The notes beneath the pieces are model-generated. The model saw only the letters and a list, made by a program, of their open reading frames with translations, searched no databases and was not told the DNA's origin. Positions 16,107 to 24,874 of a DNA stretch of 64,000 nucleotides are shown here, in pieces. The position numbers and the translations under genes are program-made. Within the stretch, counting starts at the first letter, position 1; each line of letters opens with the position of its first letter. This DNA is from an uncultured Actinomycetes bacterium (GTDB lineage Bacteria > Actinomycetota > Actinomycetes > Nanopelagicales > Nanopelagicaceae): contig CAILXX010000006.1 of assembly GCA_903838295.1 (NCBI GenBank), positions 1 through 64,000 of the forward strand, written 5' to 3'.

Positions 16107-17069
16107 TTACAGAAGAGATCGAATCCAATTTACTTGATTTACCCATTGATGAGCCTGGCCGCCTTCGTGGTCATTGAATTTAAAGACTTCGATGGTCGAA
16201 TTTCCCGCGTAGGTATTTTTAGCAGCAAAGACTGTAGATGGTGGGCATATCGTGTCCATCATCGCCACAGAGAAGTAGGCAGGAGCATGTGCACGCCTTA
16301 CGAAATTGAGCGAATCAAAATAATCAAGGACTGCAAAAGTTTCCTCGTATTTATCACGATGAATCGATAGATAGTTGGTGATTTCTGTATACGGCGCGCG
16401 TGGCGTTATTTCGATTGCTCGCCGGTAATAAGTAAGGAACGGGACGTTTGGCATCACAGCAAATAAATCATCGACAAGTCCAGCGACCGCTAGTGAAATC
16501 CCGCCACCTTGACTGATACCAGTAACTGCTATTTTCTTTGGATCAACAATATTGAGTGATCTGACTGCATCAATTGCTAGTACTGCATCGGTGAAGAGGC
16601 GCCGGTAGTAATAGGTCTCTTTCGATTCAATTCCCTTGGTCATAAATCCCGGGAATTGTGATTTGCTACCGTGGTCGTCATATGTGCTTCCGCCGCTGCC
16701 CCAAGCACTTCCTTGGCCTCGTGTATCCATAATGAAATATGCAAAACCAGCTGCTGGCCAGGCAAGGTGTTCGTGGGGGAATCCACGTCCACCGCCATAA
16801 CCCAAGAATTCGACTACTGCCACGGTTGGTTTTGAATTGCGGGGAAGTATGTACCAGGCACTTACATCTTCTCCATTAAATCCAGAGAAGGTAACGTCAT
16901 ATATATCTAGTTCAGAAATTCCGTCATCAATCTTCTTGAGAACTGGTGGTTTCCATTTAGCACGACTACTTGCAAGTGTCTGTGCCCAGAAATCGTCAAA
17001 ATCTTTAGGGAGATGGACTTCCGGGAGAAAACTTTCGAGTTCAGGCAGTGTTAAATCTGAATAAGGCAT
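16107..17069 (-). CDS. acetyl xylan esterase / cephalosporin-C deacetylase family hydrolase
   Basis: A 320-residue carbohydrate esterase (AXE1, CE7-type) with nucleophile Ser186 in GISQGG, Asp272 in MMDTICPPST and His301 in NDHEGGQ. It also has the family's RGQGSAWGSGG segment near 117-127. No signal peptide is visible, so it would deacetylate imported oligosaccharides. It overlaps no gene but lies two bases after the alpha/beta hydrolase gene, suggesting one transcript with the oxidoreductase and ThuA genes further upstream. Confidence 0.85.
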   Translation of the reverse strand: MPYSDLTLPELESFLPEVHLPKDFDDFWAQTLASSRAKWKPPVLKKIDDGISELDIYDVTFSGFNGEDVSAWYILPRNSKPTVAVVEFLGYGGGRGFPHEHLAWPAAGFAYFIMDTRGQGSAWGSGGSTYDDHGSKSQFPGFMTKGIESKETYYYRRLFTDAVLAIDAVRSLNIVDPKKIAVTGISQGGGISLAVAGLVDDLFAVMPNVPFLTYYRRAIEITPRAPYTEITNYLSIHRDKYEETFAVLDYFDSLNFVRRAHAPAYFSVAMMDTICPPSTVFAAKNTYAGNSTIEVFKFNDHEGGQAHQWVNQVNWIRSLL

Positions 17070-17071
17070 GT

Positions 17072-17845
17072 TTATACCTTATCCCAGAATCCGACCAAAA
17101 CGTTGGTCGTGAGTTTTGGATTATCTTCATTTGGACAATGTCCGCAATCTTCAATCACCGTCACAGATGCATTTAAGTCACTGGCCATGGCGATTTGATC
17201 CGAGATGGGCCAGGCATCGTCATTTTCACCGTAGACAACGTGTGTGGGGATTCCTAACTTGGCGATATCTGCAACGAGTGAAGGTTGGGTGACCAATTGG
17301 TCACGCTGAGTAGCCGTGGAAAGACCATCACTGGCGAGCCAACGCTTCTTATGAATTTCGTAACGTGGGTGGCTCTTACGTCCTTCATCAAAGAAGGTGA
17401 ACCAAATTTCCGACATCGTCAGAGTGCCTAACTCTTCGAAGGCGGGGTCTCTCTTCCAGGCATCGCGTCCACTGGGTCCAGAACACATTAATGTCAGAGA
17501 TTTCCATAATGAAGGTGCGAGGGTAGCTGCACGTTGCGCAACTAAACCGCCAAAGGAGTGCCCCAACAAATGTGGATTACTCATTCCGTGCGCAGCAGCA
17601 AGTTCGATGACATCTTGTGCCAGTGAATCTATTCGGTAAGCATCCACGCGCTTGCTATGTGAGGATTCAAATTGTCCACGGTTATCGAAGGTGAGGACCC
17701 TATATCCGTGGTCTGCTATCAAATTGGCAATGTCGGTGAAATCTTCTTTACTGCCAGTAAATCCATGGACCAAAATCACGTCACCGCGATTTCCCTTACT
17801 TTCAAATACTGCAGTTGCTAGTGGTTCACCCTGGATATTTATCAT
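17072..17845 (-). CDS. alpha/beta hydrolase
   Basis: A 257-residue cytosolic alpha/beta hydrolase with oxyanion motif HGFTG (27-31), nucleophile Ser in GHSFGG (about 97), acidic residue in YGENDDAWP and His in CGHCPNEDNP. The general fold matches esterases and C-C hydrolases such as BioH/PcaD-like enzymes. The substrate is not predictable. It may work with the adjacent acetyl esterase on acylated sugars. A TATTAT sits five bases ahead of ATG 17845, so it may have its own near-leaderless promoter. Confidence 0.75.
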   Translation of the reverse strand: MINIQGEPLATAVFESKGNRGDVILVHGFTGSKEDFTDIANLIADHGYRVLTFDNRGQFESSHSKRVDAYRIDSLAQDVIELAAAHGMSNPHLLGHSFGGLVAQRAATLAPSLWKSLTLMCSGPSGRDAWKRDPAFEELGTLTMSEIWFTFFDEGRKSHPRYEIHKKRWLASDGLSTATQRDQLVTQPSLVADIAKLGIPTHVVYGENDDAWPISDQIAMASDLNASVTVIEDCGHCPNEDNPKLTTNVLVGFWDKV

Positions 17846-17863
17846 GGTTGATAATAACCATAA

Positions 17864-18961
17864 TCAATCTGCAATTGTAGGTTGAGCCAACAGGACGAGA
17901 GAGCTCGGTTGAACTTTGCTCTTAATCAATTCCCTAGCCGAACCATTTCCAGATTTTAAAATAGCTTCCATGATTTCCAGGACGTGTAGCCCTAACTCAC
18001 CAGATGCGCGGTGCTGTCGATTTTCTTCCATAGCTGTGGCCATATCGGATAATCCAAATCCGCGGCCAGCATCGACATAACCAGCCAGTGGTTTAACTTC
18101 TTTCCACTCTGGCTCTTCTTCGGTAAATAGAAATGCGGGATCGCTGAAGCGATTGGGATCAGGCACCGAAATTGTTCCTTTCGTGCCATAAATTTCTATG
18201 GTTGGAAGTTTTGATCCCCAGATTTCGAAGCTCACCATAATTGTTGATTGTGCCCCCGATGCGTGGGTCAGAATTGCAGAAATATGAGTATCTACTTCTA
18301 CTGCGATGCGTGTCCCAGCCAGGTCACCGGTATGGATTTTGCGTTCCCTGTTGGACCTAGTCGTGTTGCCGATGACATTTACGACTGGACCTAAAAGCGT
18401 AACCAGCGCAGTTAAATAGTAAGGCCCCATATCAAAAAGTGGTCCAGCACCATTTAAATAATAGAACTGAGGAGACGGATGCCAACGTTCGTGGCCAGGT
18501 GCGCTCCAAGCAGCAGAAGCGGCAAAGGCGCCACCAATGGCGCCATTATCTAATAAATATTTAGATGTCTGAATACCAGTACCAAGAAATGTGTCTGGCG
18601 CACAACCAATTCGTAAATTATTTGATGCTGCGTATTCGATAACAGGACGTGCTTCTTCCATCGTAAGAGCGAATGGTTTTTCTAGGTAGACATGCTTTCC
18701 GTTCTGCAAAGCTTTGAGCGTAACTTCTGCATGAGACTGCGGAAGAGTCAGATTCAAAATGACATCCACATTGGGCGCGGTATAGATCTCTTGGACCGTG
18801 AATGCCTGCACACCTTGCGCAGCCGCAACTTTCTTGGCCCGTTCTACATCAAGGTCTGCTACCCCAATCAATTTCAAATTCGTTAGTTTTGGGATATTTT
18901 CAAAGTATTGGCCACTGATATTGCCAACGCCAACTACTCCAACGCCTAGCGGCTTGCCCAC
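17864..18961 (-). CDS. Gfo/Idh/MocA family oxidoreductase
   Basis: A 365-residue protein with the N-terminal Rossmann motif VGVVGVGNISGQYF, the conserved EKPFALTMEEA loop (about 94-104) and a C-terminal alpha/beta substrate domain. Family members oxidise or epimerise sugars and cyclitols with NAD(P). Its start overlaps the end of the ThuA-like gene by 16 bases. That pairing is frequent in sugar-utilisation loci and suggests both enzymes handle the same (perhaps keto-) sugar. Confidence 0.85.
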   Translation of the reverse strand: MGKPLGVGVVGVGNISGQYFENIPKLTNLKLIGVADLDVERAKKVAAAQGVQAFTVQEIYTAPNVDVILNLTLPQSHAEVTLKALQNGKHVYLEKPFALTMEEARPVIEYAASNNLRIGCAPDTFLGTGIQTSKYLLDNGAIGGAFAASAAWSAPGHERWHPSPQFYYLNGAGPLFDMGPYYLTALVTLLGPVVNVIGNTTRSNRERKIHTGDLAGTRIAVEVDTHISAILTHASGAQSTIMVSFEIWGSKLPTIEIYGTKGTISVPDPNRFSDPAFLFTEEEPEWKEVKPLAGYVDAGRGFGLSDMATAMEENRQHRASGELGLHVLEIMEAILKSGNGSARELIKSKVQPSSLVLLAQPTIAD

Positions 18962-19635
18962 AGCAAACCTCTTTCGATAATTGTGCGTACGTTTTTATCT
19001 AAGACGATGTCGAGGTTGTGGCCACTGGTAGTTACAAATATTCTTCCTTTGCCCCAGTTGCGGGTCCAGATTGCTGGCGAAGTTATTTCGCGATTCCAAG
19101 GATCCCAGGCACGAACTTTCTGAGTAGTTGTCGCCAGGACATCGTTGTAGCTGTCATGGAGAACCCAATACTGTTCGGTGACAAGATCAAAATCCCCAAT
19201 GCCCTCTGTGATTTCGTGGGTTCGGCCTAGTTCTGTCATATTAATTGTGTGCGGAACATAATTGTCAGACTGTTCACCGATACGTTGATCAGGACTCTTG
19301 CCTGGATGATTAGCGAACTGCCCACCCACCATCTGCAAATAGTCGGAGGTGTTTCGGTATGAGTCAGCGATACCCCCATGCCATCCCGCGAAGCCTGCGC
19401 CGTTGATGATTGCGTCTTGTAGGCCTTGGAATTCTTCCTTTTCAATCACATTCATGGTGTTTGTCTGTTGGATCAAATCGACGGTGGCCATGTAAGTGCT
19501 ATCTGCATAGATTGCGGGGGACTCTTCGACTCGGACTTCATACCCATTGGCCTTAAGAAAAGGGATAAATACTTCAGTGGTTTCTACGGGTTGGTGGCCA
19601 AACCAGCCGCCACGGACGACAAGCGCATTTTTCAT
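18946..19635 (-). CDS. ThuA-like domain protein
   Basis: A 229-residue ThuA-family protein (class I glutamine amidotransferase-like fold) with ALVVRGGWFGHQP at the N-terminus, GFAGWHGG (about 78-85) and a C-terminal RNWGKGRIFVTTSGH segment. ThuA proteins are tied genetically to trehalose/sucrose and ketosugar catabolism, but their chemistry is poorly defined. It overlaps the Gfo/Idh/MocA gene downstream and begins the minus-strand sugar operon. Confidence 0.8.
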   Translation of the reverse strand: MKNALVVRGGWFGHQPVETTEVFIPFLKANGYEVRVEESPAIYADSTYMATVDLIQQTNTMNVIEKEEFQGLQDAIINGAGFAGWHGGIADSYRNTSDYLQMVGGQFANHPGKSPDQRIGEQSDNYVPHTINMTELGRTHEITEGIGDFDLVTEQYWVLHDSYNDVLATTTQKVRAWDPWNREITSPAIWTRNWGKGRIFVTTSGHNLDIVLDKNVRTIIERGLLWASR

Positions 19636-19743
19636 ACCTAATTATTAAGCTATTTACATCTAGTATCAACCCCAATATCCATTTATTCACAGGTAACTCA
19701 AGGGTGGGGTTCTGTTATTTCAGAGAGTTCTTCTTTATCCTCT

Positions 19744-19767
19744 CCTTTAGTCAATCAACTAAAGGGA
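19744..19767 (+). promoter_or_regulatory. hairpin sequestering the Shine-Dalgarno of the next gene
   Basis: CCTTTAGT (19744-19751) and ACTAAAGG (19758-19765) form a perfect eight-base stem with a six-base loop. The 3' arm includes most of the only Shine-Dalgarno (AAAGGGA, 19761-19767) for ATG 19778. The arrangement would block ribosome entry when folded. A thermosensor, a protein-binding site or simple attenuation are all possible. Confidence 0.5.
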
Positions 19768-19777
19768 TAAATAAACA

Positions 19778-20350
19778 ATGCGTCTAAAAACATTAATAAC
19801 CACAATTTCAACAACAGGTTTATTGCTGGCTGGGATCTCATTTGCCCCTGCATCGCAGGCAGCCGCATCATCGTGTGCATCGATTACTAAGGCAGCTGTC
19901 GTGGGTGATGGATTTACGGGCGCGATCGATCCAACTATTACTTCTTATAACTATGCAAATCCTTCTGCTAATCAAGCAAATGCTCTTGGCACCACAATTG
20001 ATTTTGGTATCAAAGCACTAGTTGTTGGCTGTATCAGCCCAGCAGATATTGCAAAGCTTTCGGTGACAGCTCAAGGAGCAAAGAAGCCAGCGATGACCGC
20101 CACACAATACTTAGCCTATGTCGTAAAGCAATCTGCCGGTGCTATGAAGAAGAGCGCGGTTGGTGGCTTTAGTGATTATCTTGATTTTGGTAATGGCAAG
20201 GAAGATGGAGTTGGTTCAACTTCGAAGGCAGGAAGCTTGAGACTAGATTCATGGGTAGCAGGAAAGTATATTTTTCTAACATTTTCTGCCCCTGCTGGTG
20301 CGCCATCGCCTGCTTTGTTGAAGTTCATGAAATCTACTAAATCCTTTTAA
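19778..20350 (+). CDS. secreted protein of unknown function
   Basis: A 190-residue protein with a signal peptide (hydrophobic TGLLLAGISFAP, cleavage after ASQA near residue 29). The mature part is rich in Ala, Ser and Lys, has two cysteines (about 33 and 87), and no recognised domain. It is a lone plus-strand gene between minus-strand sugar genes and has a ribosome binding site locked in a hairpin. An extracytoplasmic role is likely; no function can be assigned. Confidence 0.7.
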   Translation: MRLKTLITTISTTGLLLAGISFAPASQAAASSCASITKAAVVGDGFTGAIDPTITSYNYANPSANQANALGTTIDFGIKALVVGCISPADIAKLSVTAQGAKKPAMTATQYLAYVVKQSAGAMKKSAVGGFSDYLDFGNGKEDGVGSTSKAGSLRLDSWVAGKYIFLTFSAPAGAPSPALLKFMKSTKSF

Positions 20351-20356
20351 ATCGTT

Positions 20357-21031
20357 TTAGTAGGTAGTTCTTCCGCCACTGATATCAAAGACGCTTCCAG
20401 TTGAAAATGTGCATTGATCTGAGCTAAGCCAATAGATCAATGCAGCAACTTCTACTGCAGTACCTGTCCGCCCCATAGGAATCCTTGAAATCATATATTC
20501 CAATAATTGTTCACTGGTGTCTTTATTCATCGGTGTGGCAATCACGCCAGGTGTAATTGCATTAACCACAACCCCCTTTTGCGCCAACTCTTTACCTAGT
20601 GACTTGGTAAGACCTAAAACGGCTGCTTTCGAGGCAGAATAGGCGCTCAGATTTGGATTTCCCTCTTTACCGGCGACGCTGGAAATATTTACTATCCTGC
20701 CCCATTTTCTTTCAATCATTCCGGGGATGACGGCGTGGCAGGTGTTGAAAGTACCCCGAACATTTACTGCAAATGTTTTATCCCAGTCAGCAGCTTCAAT
20801 CTCCCATAACGGTGTGGTCGGACCAACAACACCAGCACAATTTACAAGAATATCGATGGGCCCCGCCGCGGCAATAGCTTTGCTGACAGCCGCAGAATCA
20901 GAGACATCGACCGCTAAATCTGCATCTTTGTGAAGATCTAACGAGATGGTTTCTATACCTTCTGCTTTAAATCGCTCGATACACGCAGCCCCAATTCCAC
21001 TTTGGCCACCAGTGACAAGTGCACGTTTCAT
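20357..21031 (-). CDS. short-chain dehydrogenase (possible ketodeoxy-sugar-acid dehydrogenase)
   Basis: A 224-residue classical SDR with cofactor motif TGGQSGIG (7-14), NCAGVVG, catalytic Ser in NISSVAG and YSASKAAV (Tyr-x-x-x-Lys). The C-terminus DISGGRTTY recalls SDRs of deoxysugar-acid oxidation. Paired with a second SDR 24 bases upstream and a divergent FAH-family hydrolase, it could oxidise a 2-keto-3-deoxy sugar acid at C4. A Shine-Dalgarno (AGGAG) precedes ATG 21031. Confidence 0.75.
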   Translation of the reverse strand: MKRALVTGGQSGIGAACIERFKAEGIETISLDLHKDADLAVDVSDSAAVSKAIAAAGPIDILVNCAGVVGPTTPLWEIEAADWDKTFAVNVRGTFNTCHAVIPGMIERKWGRIVNISSVAGKEGNPNLSAYSASKAAVLGLTKSLGKELAQKGVVVNAITPGVIATPMNKDTSEQLLEYMISRIPMGRTGTAVEVAALIYWLSSDQCTFSTGSVFDISGGRTTY

Positions 21032-21055
21032 CTTTTTCTCCTATGGATTATGCGG

Positions 21056-21820
21056 TTAGTTAATACGCAGACTATGCAATCCAGCATCTACTTTAAGGAT
21101 GGTTCCGGTTGTTGAACCACTTAAAGGACTTGCTAGGTAGGCAATTGCATGAGCTACCTCTTCGGCACTTATTAATCGTTTCATTGGTTGGCGCGCGATA
21201 AGGCTAGCGCTCATTGCCGCAGGATCTGGCGCATCGGATAACAAGCGCGCTACCCATGGGGTATCAGCAGTTGCCGGTGAAACCGCATTGATTCTAATTC
21301 CGAGAGGAAGGTAGTCAGCGGCCATCGCTCGTGTAAGTGCTTCTAGTGCGCCTTTGGATGCTGAATAAAGTGCACGATTTGGGATTCCAATTTCGGAGAC
21401 CACGGAACAGGTATTAACAATTGCGGGGTTTGATGATTTTTTAAGGTATTCCATCGCCGCCCTGGTAACTCGTACGGCACCAAAGACGTTGACATCAAAA
21501 ACTTTTTGCCATTCGGAATCTGAGTTGGTGGCTACATCTCCGCCGGCACCAATACCCGCATTGTTTATTAAAATATCAATACCGCCGAATTTTTTAACGA
21601 TGGTAGCAATGGCATCCATTACTTCGGCATCATTGGTGATGTCACAGATAATAGAAAAATATTTATTGTTAGAAGATTCTGATGTATCCAGCAATGCTAC
21701 TTTGGCACCACGAGCACTTAAGTAATCTGCCGTCGCAGATCCAATTCCGCCGGTACCGCCGGTAATCACGGCAATTAGTCCTAAAAATTCTTGCCCTAGA
21801 GGGAACTTATCAAGGCTCAT
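21056..21820 (-). CDS. short-chain dehydrogenase (possible sugar dehydrogenase)
   Basis: A 254-residue SDR with TGGTGGIG (20-27), the NNAGIGAG loop, NTCSVVSEIG and the catalytic YSASKGAL. The expected reaction is oxidation of a hydroxyl on a sugar or polyol using NAD(P). It has a strong Shine-Dalgarno (GGAGGGAG) and starts the two-gene SDR transcript, divergent from the FAH hydrolase. It is a candidate first enzyme (aldose 1-dehydrogenase) of the inferred deoxysugar pathway. Confidence 0.75.
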   Translation of the reverse strand: MSLDKFPLGQEFLGLIAVITGGTGGIGSATADYLSARGAKVALLDTSESSNNKYFSIICDITNDAEVMDAIATIVKKFGGIDILINNAGIGAGGDVATNSDSEWQKVFDVNVFGAVRVTRAAMEYLKKSSNPAIVNTCSVVSEIGIPNRALYSASKGALEALTRAMAADYLPLGIRINAVSPATADTPWVARLLSDAPDPAAMSASLIARQPMKRLISAEEVAHAIAYLASPLSGSTTGTILKVDAGLHSLRIN

Positions 21821-21863
21821 GCGATATCTCCCTCCGAAATAACCATGTTTTTACTTCCTATAA

Positions 21864-21887
21864 ATTTACTATAAATTAAGTGTAAAT
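21864..21887 (+). promoter_or_regulatory. inverted repeat in the SDR/FAH divergent spacer
   Basis: ATTTAC (21864-21869) and GTAAAT (21882-21887) are six-base inverted halves 12 bases apart, in the 128-base region between the divergent SDR and FAH genes. A TTGACT-16-TGGAAT promoter for the FAH gene follows at 21904-21931. It could bind a shared regulator, but AT-rich DNA gives such repeats by chance. Confidence 0.3.
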
Positions 21888-21948
21888 ACAGCATAAGATT
21901 AACTTGACTATACACGACCTAATTGTGGAATAGAAGGGGAATAGACAA

Positions 21949-22806
21949 ATGAAGTTACTGCGTATTGGAGAAGCTGGGCAAGAAAAACCAGCAGCGCTTA
22001 TTAATGAAACTCATTATGTGGATCTCTCTGATGTTGTAACAGATTTTGACGAATCGTTTTTCGGATCTGGAAAAATTGCTGAACTTCCAGCGATCATTAG
22101 TGCAAAAGTTGGGCGTGGCGAAAAACATCTTTTAGCGGAGAAGCGAATTGGATCTCCCATTGCGCGTCCACATCAAATTTTGTGTGTTGGCCTGAATTAC
22201 AGCGATCATGCTGCCGAAACCGGGCAACCGGTTCCAACCGAACCAATTATTTTTAATAAGTCCCCCAATACTTTAATTGGACCAAATGATGATGTTCTCA
22301 TCCCAAAAAATTCTATGAAGACAGATTGGGAGGTAGAACTTGCGATCGTCATTGGAAAGAAAGCCCTCTATCTCAAGGACGAAGCCGCCGCCGCCGATGC
22401 GATCGCCGGCTATACCTTGGTTAACGATGTATCCGAACGTGAATGGCAGGTTGAACGCGGCGGCCAATGGGTGAAAGGAAAGTCCGCGCCAACATTTAAT
22501 CCAGCAGGTCCCTACCTGGTGACTGCGGATGAGATACCTAATGTTTTGAATCTCAAAATGAAACTAGATATTGATGGCGTCAGTAAGCAGAATGGTTCGA
22601 CCGCAACTATGTTATTTAGCCCTACCTTTGTCGTGCACTATGTTTCCCAATTCATGCAATTAGAGCCTGGCGATCTTATTAATACCGGCACTCCTCCTGG
22701 GGTTGGAATGGGTAGCAAGCCTCCTACGTATCTCAAGGGTGGAGAGACCATGACGCTTTCAATCGAGCACCTAGGAACCCAGATCCAACACGTCCGCAAG
22801 TACTAG
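21949..22806 (+). CDS. fumarylacetoacetate hydrolase family enzyme
   Basis: A 285-residue FAH-domain protein. LCVGLNYSDHAAETG begins the catalytic domain near residue 78. Metal-binding acids are present in KTDWEVELAIVIGK and VNDVSEREWQ, and the GDLINTGTPPGVG loop is near 242-254. Closest family themes are 2,4-diketo-3-deoxy-L-fuconate/rhamnonate hydrolases, which yield pyruvate and lactate. Its divergent arrangement with two SDRs fits a non-phosphorylative deoxysugar pathway, though lactonase and dehydratase genes are not in the window. A clear Shine-Dalgarno (AGAAGGGG) precedes ATG 21949. Confidence 0.8.
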   Translation: MKLLRIGEAGQEKPAALINETHYVDLSDVVTDFDESFFGSGKIAELPAIISAKVGRGEKHLLAEKRIGSPIARPHQILCVGLNYSDHAAETGQPVPTEPIIFNKSPNTLIGPNDDVLIPKNSMKTDWEVELAIVIGKKALYLKDEAAAADAIAGYTLVNDVSEREWQVERGGQWVKGKSAPTFNPAGPYLVTADEIPNVLNLKMKLDIDGVSKQNGSTATMLFSPTFVVHYVSQFMQLEPGDLINTGTPPGVGMGSKPPTYLKGGETMTLSIEHLGTQIQHVRKY

Positions 22807-22850
22807 AATTGAGTTATTGCTCGTTTAATTAGCTACTTAAAAGGATGTAG

Positions 22851-24572
22851 ATGGTTCTCTCGTTAAATAAATTAGATACAGATTGGTGGCGCCAGGCCGC
22901 TATTTATCAGATCTATCCACGTAGCTTCAAAGATTCCAATGGGGATGGTCTTGGTGATATCAATGGCATTACCTCGAAAGTCGCTTACTTAAAATCTTTG
23001 AGTCTCGACGCTGTGTGGTTGAGCCCGTTTTATCCCTCTGCGCTCGCTGATGGAGGCTATGACGTATCGGATTACCGAAATGTGGATCCACGTCTGGGCA
23101 CTCTTGAAGATTTTGATCAAATGGTCACGGCGTTGCACAACAATAATATTCGCGTTTTCGTAGATATCGTCCCCAATCATTCTTCGGATCAGCATGCATG
23201 GTTCCAAGAAGCTCTTGCTTCTAAACCTGGCTCTCGGGCACGTGACCGTTATATTTTTCGTGATGGTAAAGGTAAGAATGGTGAATTACCACCAAATGAT
23301 TGGGTATCTCACTTTGCGCCATCTGCGTGGACGCGCTCAAAGAATTCGGATGGGACCCCAGGGCAGTGGTACCTGCATTTATTTGCACCCGAACAACCAG
23401 ATTTCAACTGGGATAACCGCGAAGTCCAATTAGATTTCTTAAAGACGCTCAAGTTTTGGGCAGACCGTGGGGTAGATGGATTCCGCATCGATGTAGCACA
23501 TGCTTTGAAGAAAGATATGAGCAAGATCAATAAGTCATATCCAAAGCTTAAAGGATTTGATATCACTGATAAAGGAAACGATATTCTCTTTGATCGCAAC
23601 GAAGTCCATGAGATTTATCGCGAATGGCGTAAATTATTTAATGAATATAACCCACCCCGCGTTGCTGTTGCCGAAGCCTATGTTATGGCAAAGCGTCGCA
23701 TGCTTTATGCGCGCCCAGATGAACTTGGCCAGGCATTCAACTTTGATTTATTGGTTGCTCCATACGACGCTAAGACCTTTAAAAGAATTATTAAAGATAA
23801 CATAAAACTAGCCAAGACCGAAGGTTCGTCGTCTACATGGGTCTTAAATAATCATGACAAAGTACGTCATGCCACGAAATATGGATTGCCAAAAAATGCA
23901 GATTTAAATCAATGGTTATTATCTGACGGTAAAGATATCCCTCTTAATCGTGCTCAAGGAAGCAAGCGTGCCCGTGCGGCAAGTATGTTAACGATGGCGC
24001 TGCCAGGGTGTGTCTATATCTACCAAGGTGAAGAGTTGGGACTCTTTGAAGTAGAAGATTTGCAGCATCAAGATTTGCAGGATCCCAATTGGATCCGCAA
24101 TGTCGAAATAAAAAGCCAACGTACTTTTTTCAAAAAAGAAGGTAAGACAATTAAAGGCGTCGCCGTGGTCCACACAGAGAAAGGACGTGATGGCTGTCGA
24201 GTGCCGCTTCCATGGACAAGTTCGGGTCGATCCTTTGGTTTCGGTAGTGCTGATGCTCATTTGCCACAACCGTCGTGGTTTGCGGAGCACTCGGTTCAGA
24301 GTCAAACTGGAGTAAATGAATCCACCCTGGAGCTTTATCGGATGGCGTTGGCGCTGCGTGCCAAGTATCAGTCAACAGAGGAAATTGAGTGGATTAAAAC
24401 TGGAGATCCTGAAGTCCTGCACTTCAAGCGTGAAAATAGTTGGCACTGTGTCATGAATTTTGGTGGGGCTACTTATACGTTGCCAGCTGGAGAGATCCTG
24501 GTGACAAGTGCTCCAATCAAGGGTCGTTCGTTGCCAAAAGATACCTGCGCATGGATTATGGCCCCCCAGTAG
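22851..24572 (+). CDS. GH13 alpha-glucosidase
   Basis: A 573-residue glycoside hydrolase family 13 enzyme. QIYPRSFKDSNGDGLGD opens the barrel (about 19-35). The nucleophile is Asp214 (GFRIDVAH), the acid/base Glu275 (VAEAY) and the third acid Asp336 (NNHDK). The pattern matches cytosolic alpha-glucosidases/oligo-1,6-glucosidases that split imported malto-oligosaccharides or isomaltose. No signal peptide is present. The Shine-Dalgarno AAAAGGATG is just ahead of the start. A degenerate nine-base tandem repeat begins at its stop codon. Confidence 0.92.
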   Translation: MVLSLNKLDTDWWRQAAIYQIYPRSFKDSNGDGLGDINGITSKVAYLKSLSLDAVWLSPFYPSALADGGYDVSDYRNVDPRLGTLEDFDQMVTALHNNNIRVFVDIVPNHSSDQHAWFQEALASKPGSRARDRYIFRDGKGKNGELPPNDWVSHFAPSAWTRSKNSDGTPGQWYLHLFAPEQPDFNWDNREVQLDFLKTLKFWADRGVDGFRIDVAHALKKDMSKINKSYPKLKGFDITDKGNDILFDRNEVHEIYREWRKLFNEYNPPRVAVAEAYVMAKRRMLYARPDELGQAFNFDLLVAPYDAKTFKRIIKDNIKLAKTEGSSSTWVLNNHDKVRHATKYGLPKNADLNQWLLSDGKDIPLNRAQGSKRARAASMLTMALPGCVYIYQGEELGLFEVEDLQHQDLQDPNWIRNVEIKSQRTFFKKEGKTIKGVAVVHTEKGRDGCRVPLPWTSSGRSFGFGSADAHLPQPSWFAEHSVQSQTGVNESTLELYRMALALRAKYQSTEEIEWIKTGDPEVLHFKRENSWHCVMNFGGATYTLPAGEILVTSAPIKGRSLPKDTCAWIMAPQ

Positions 24573-24606
24573 ATTCAGGAGATTCAGTAGATCCAGCAGA
24601 CGCAAT
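24571..24606 (+). repeat. degenerate nine-base tandem repeat after the alpha-glucosidase gene
   Basis: Four nine-base units follow one another: AGATTCAGG, AGATTCAGT, AGATCCAGC, AGACGCAAT. They begin inside the stop codon. A six-C run lies just before the stop, so slippage there would read the repeats as an acidic Asp/Ser tail in another frame. Confidence 0.6.
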
Positions 24607-24656
24607 TCAGGGAATAGAAGAGATATAAGATGGTCTTCTACCCTTGAGGAGGCACT

Positions 24657-24872
24657 ATGAAAGCAAAACTATTTGGCTTAGTTGTCACAACTCAACTTTA
24701 TTTATTGACGTCAAACGCGTGGGCAGAAGAAACAACGAGTCGGCCAGAGATTTCAAATATTGGTGGCGAAGACCATAGCCCCGGTGCAACATTGGTAATT
24801 GTGCTAGCGCTACTAATTATTGGTTTTGGGGCCGGATTTTTAGTAGGCCGCCGTACAAGCAAGAAAAAATAA
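24657..24872 (+). CDS. small single-span membrane protein
   Basis: A 71-residue product with an excellent Shine-Dalgarno (GAGGAGG) before ATG 24657. Residues 1-23 are a signal peptide ending NAWA. A short acidic segment follows. Residues 45-63 are a Gly-rich transmembrane helix, and the tail is RRTSKKK, giving an outside-N/inside-C arrangement after cleavage. No family was recognised. It is two bases ahead of the dienelactone hydrolase gene and probably co-transcribed with it. Confidence 0.7.
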   Translation: MKAKLFGLVVTTQLYLLTSNAWAEETTSRPEISNIGGEDHSPGATLVIVLALLIIGFGAGFLVGRRTSKKK

Positions 24873-24874
24873 TC

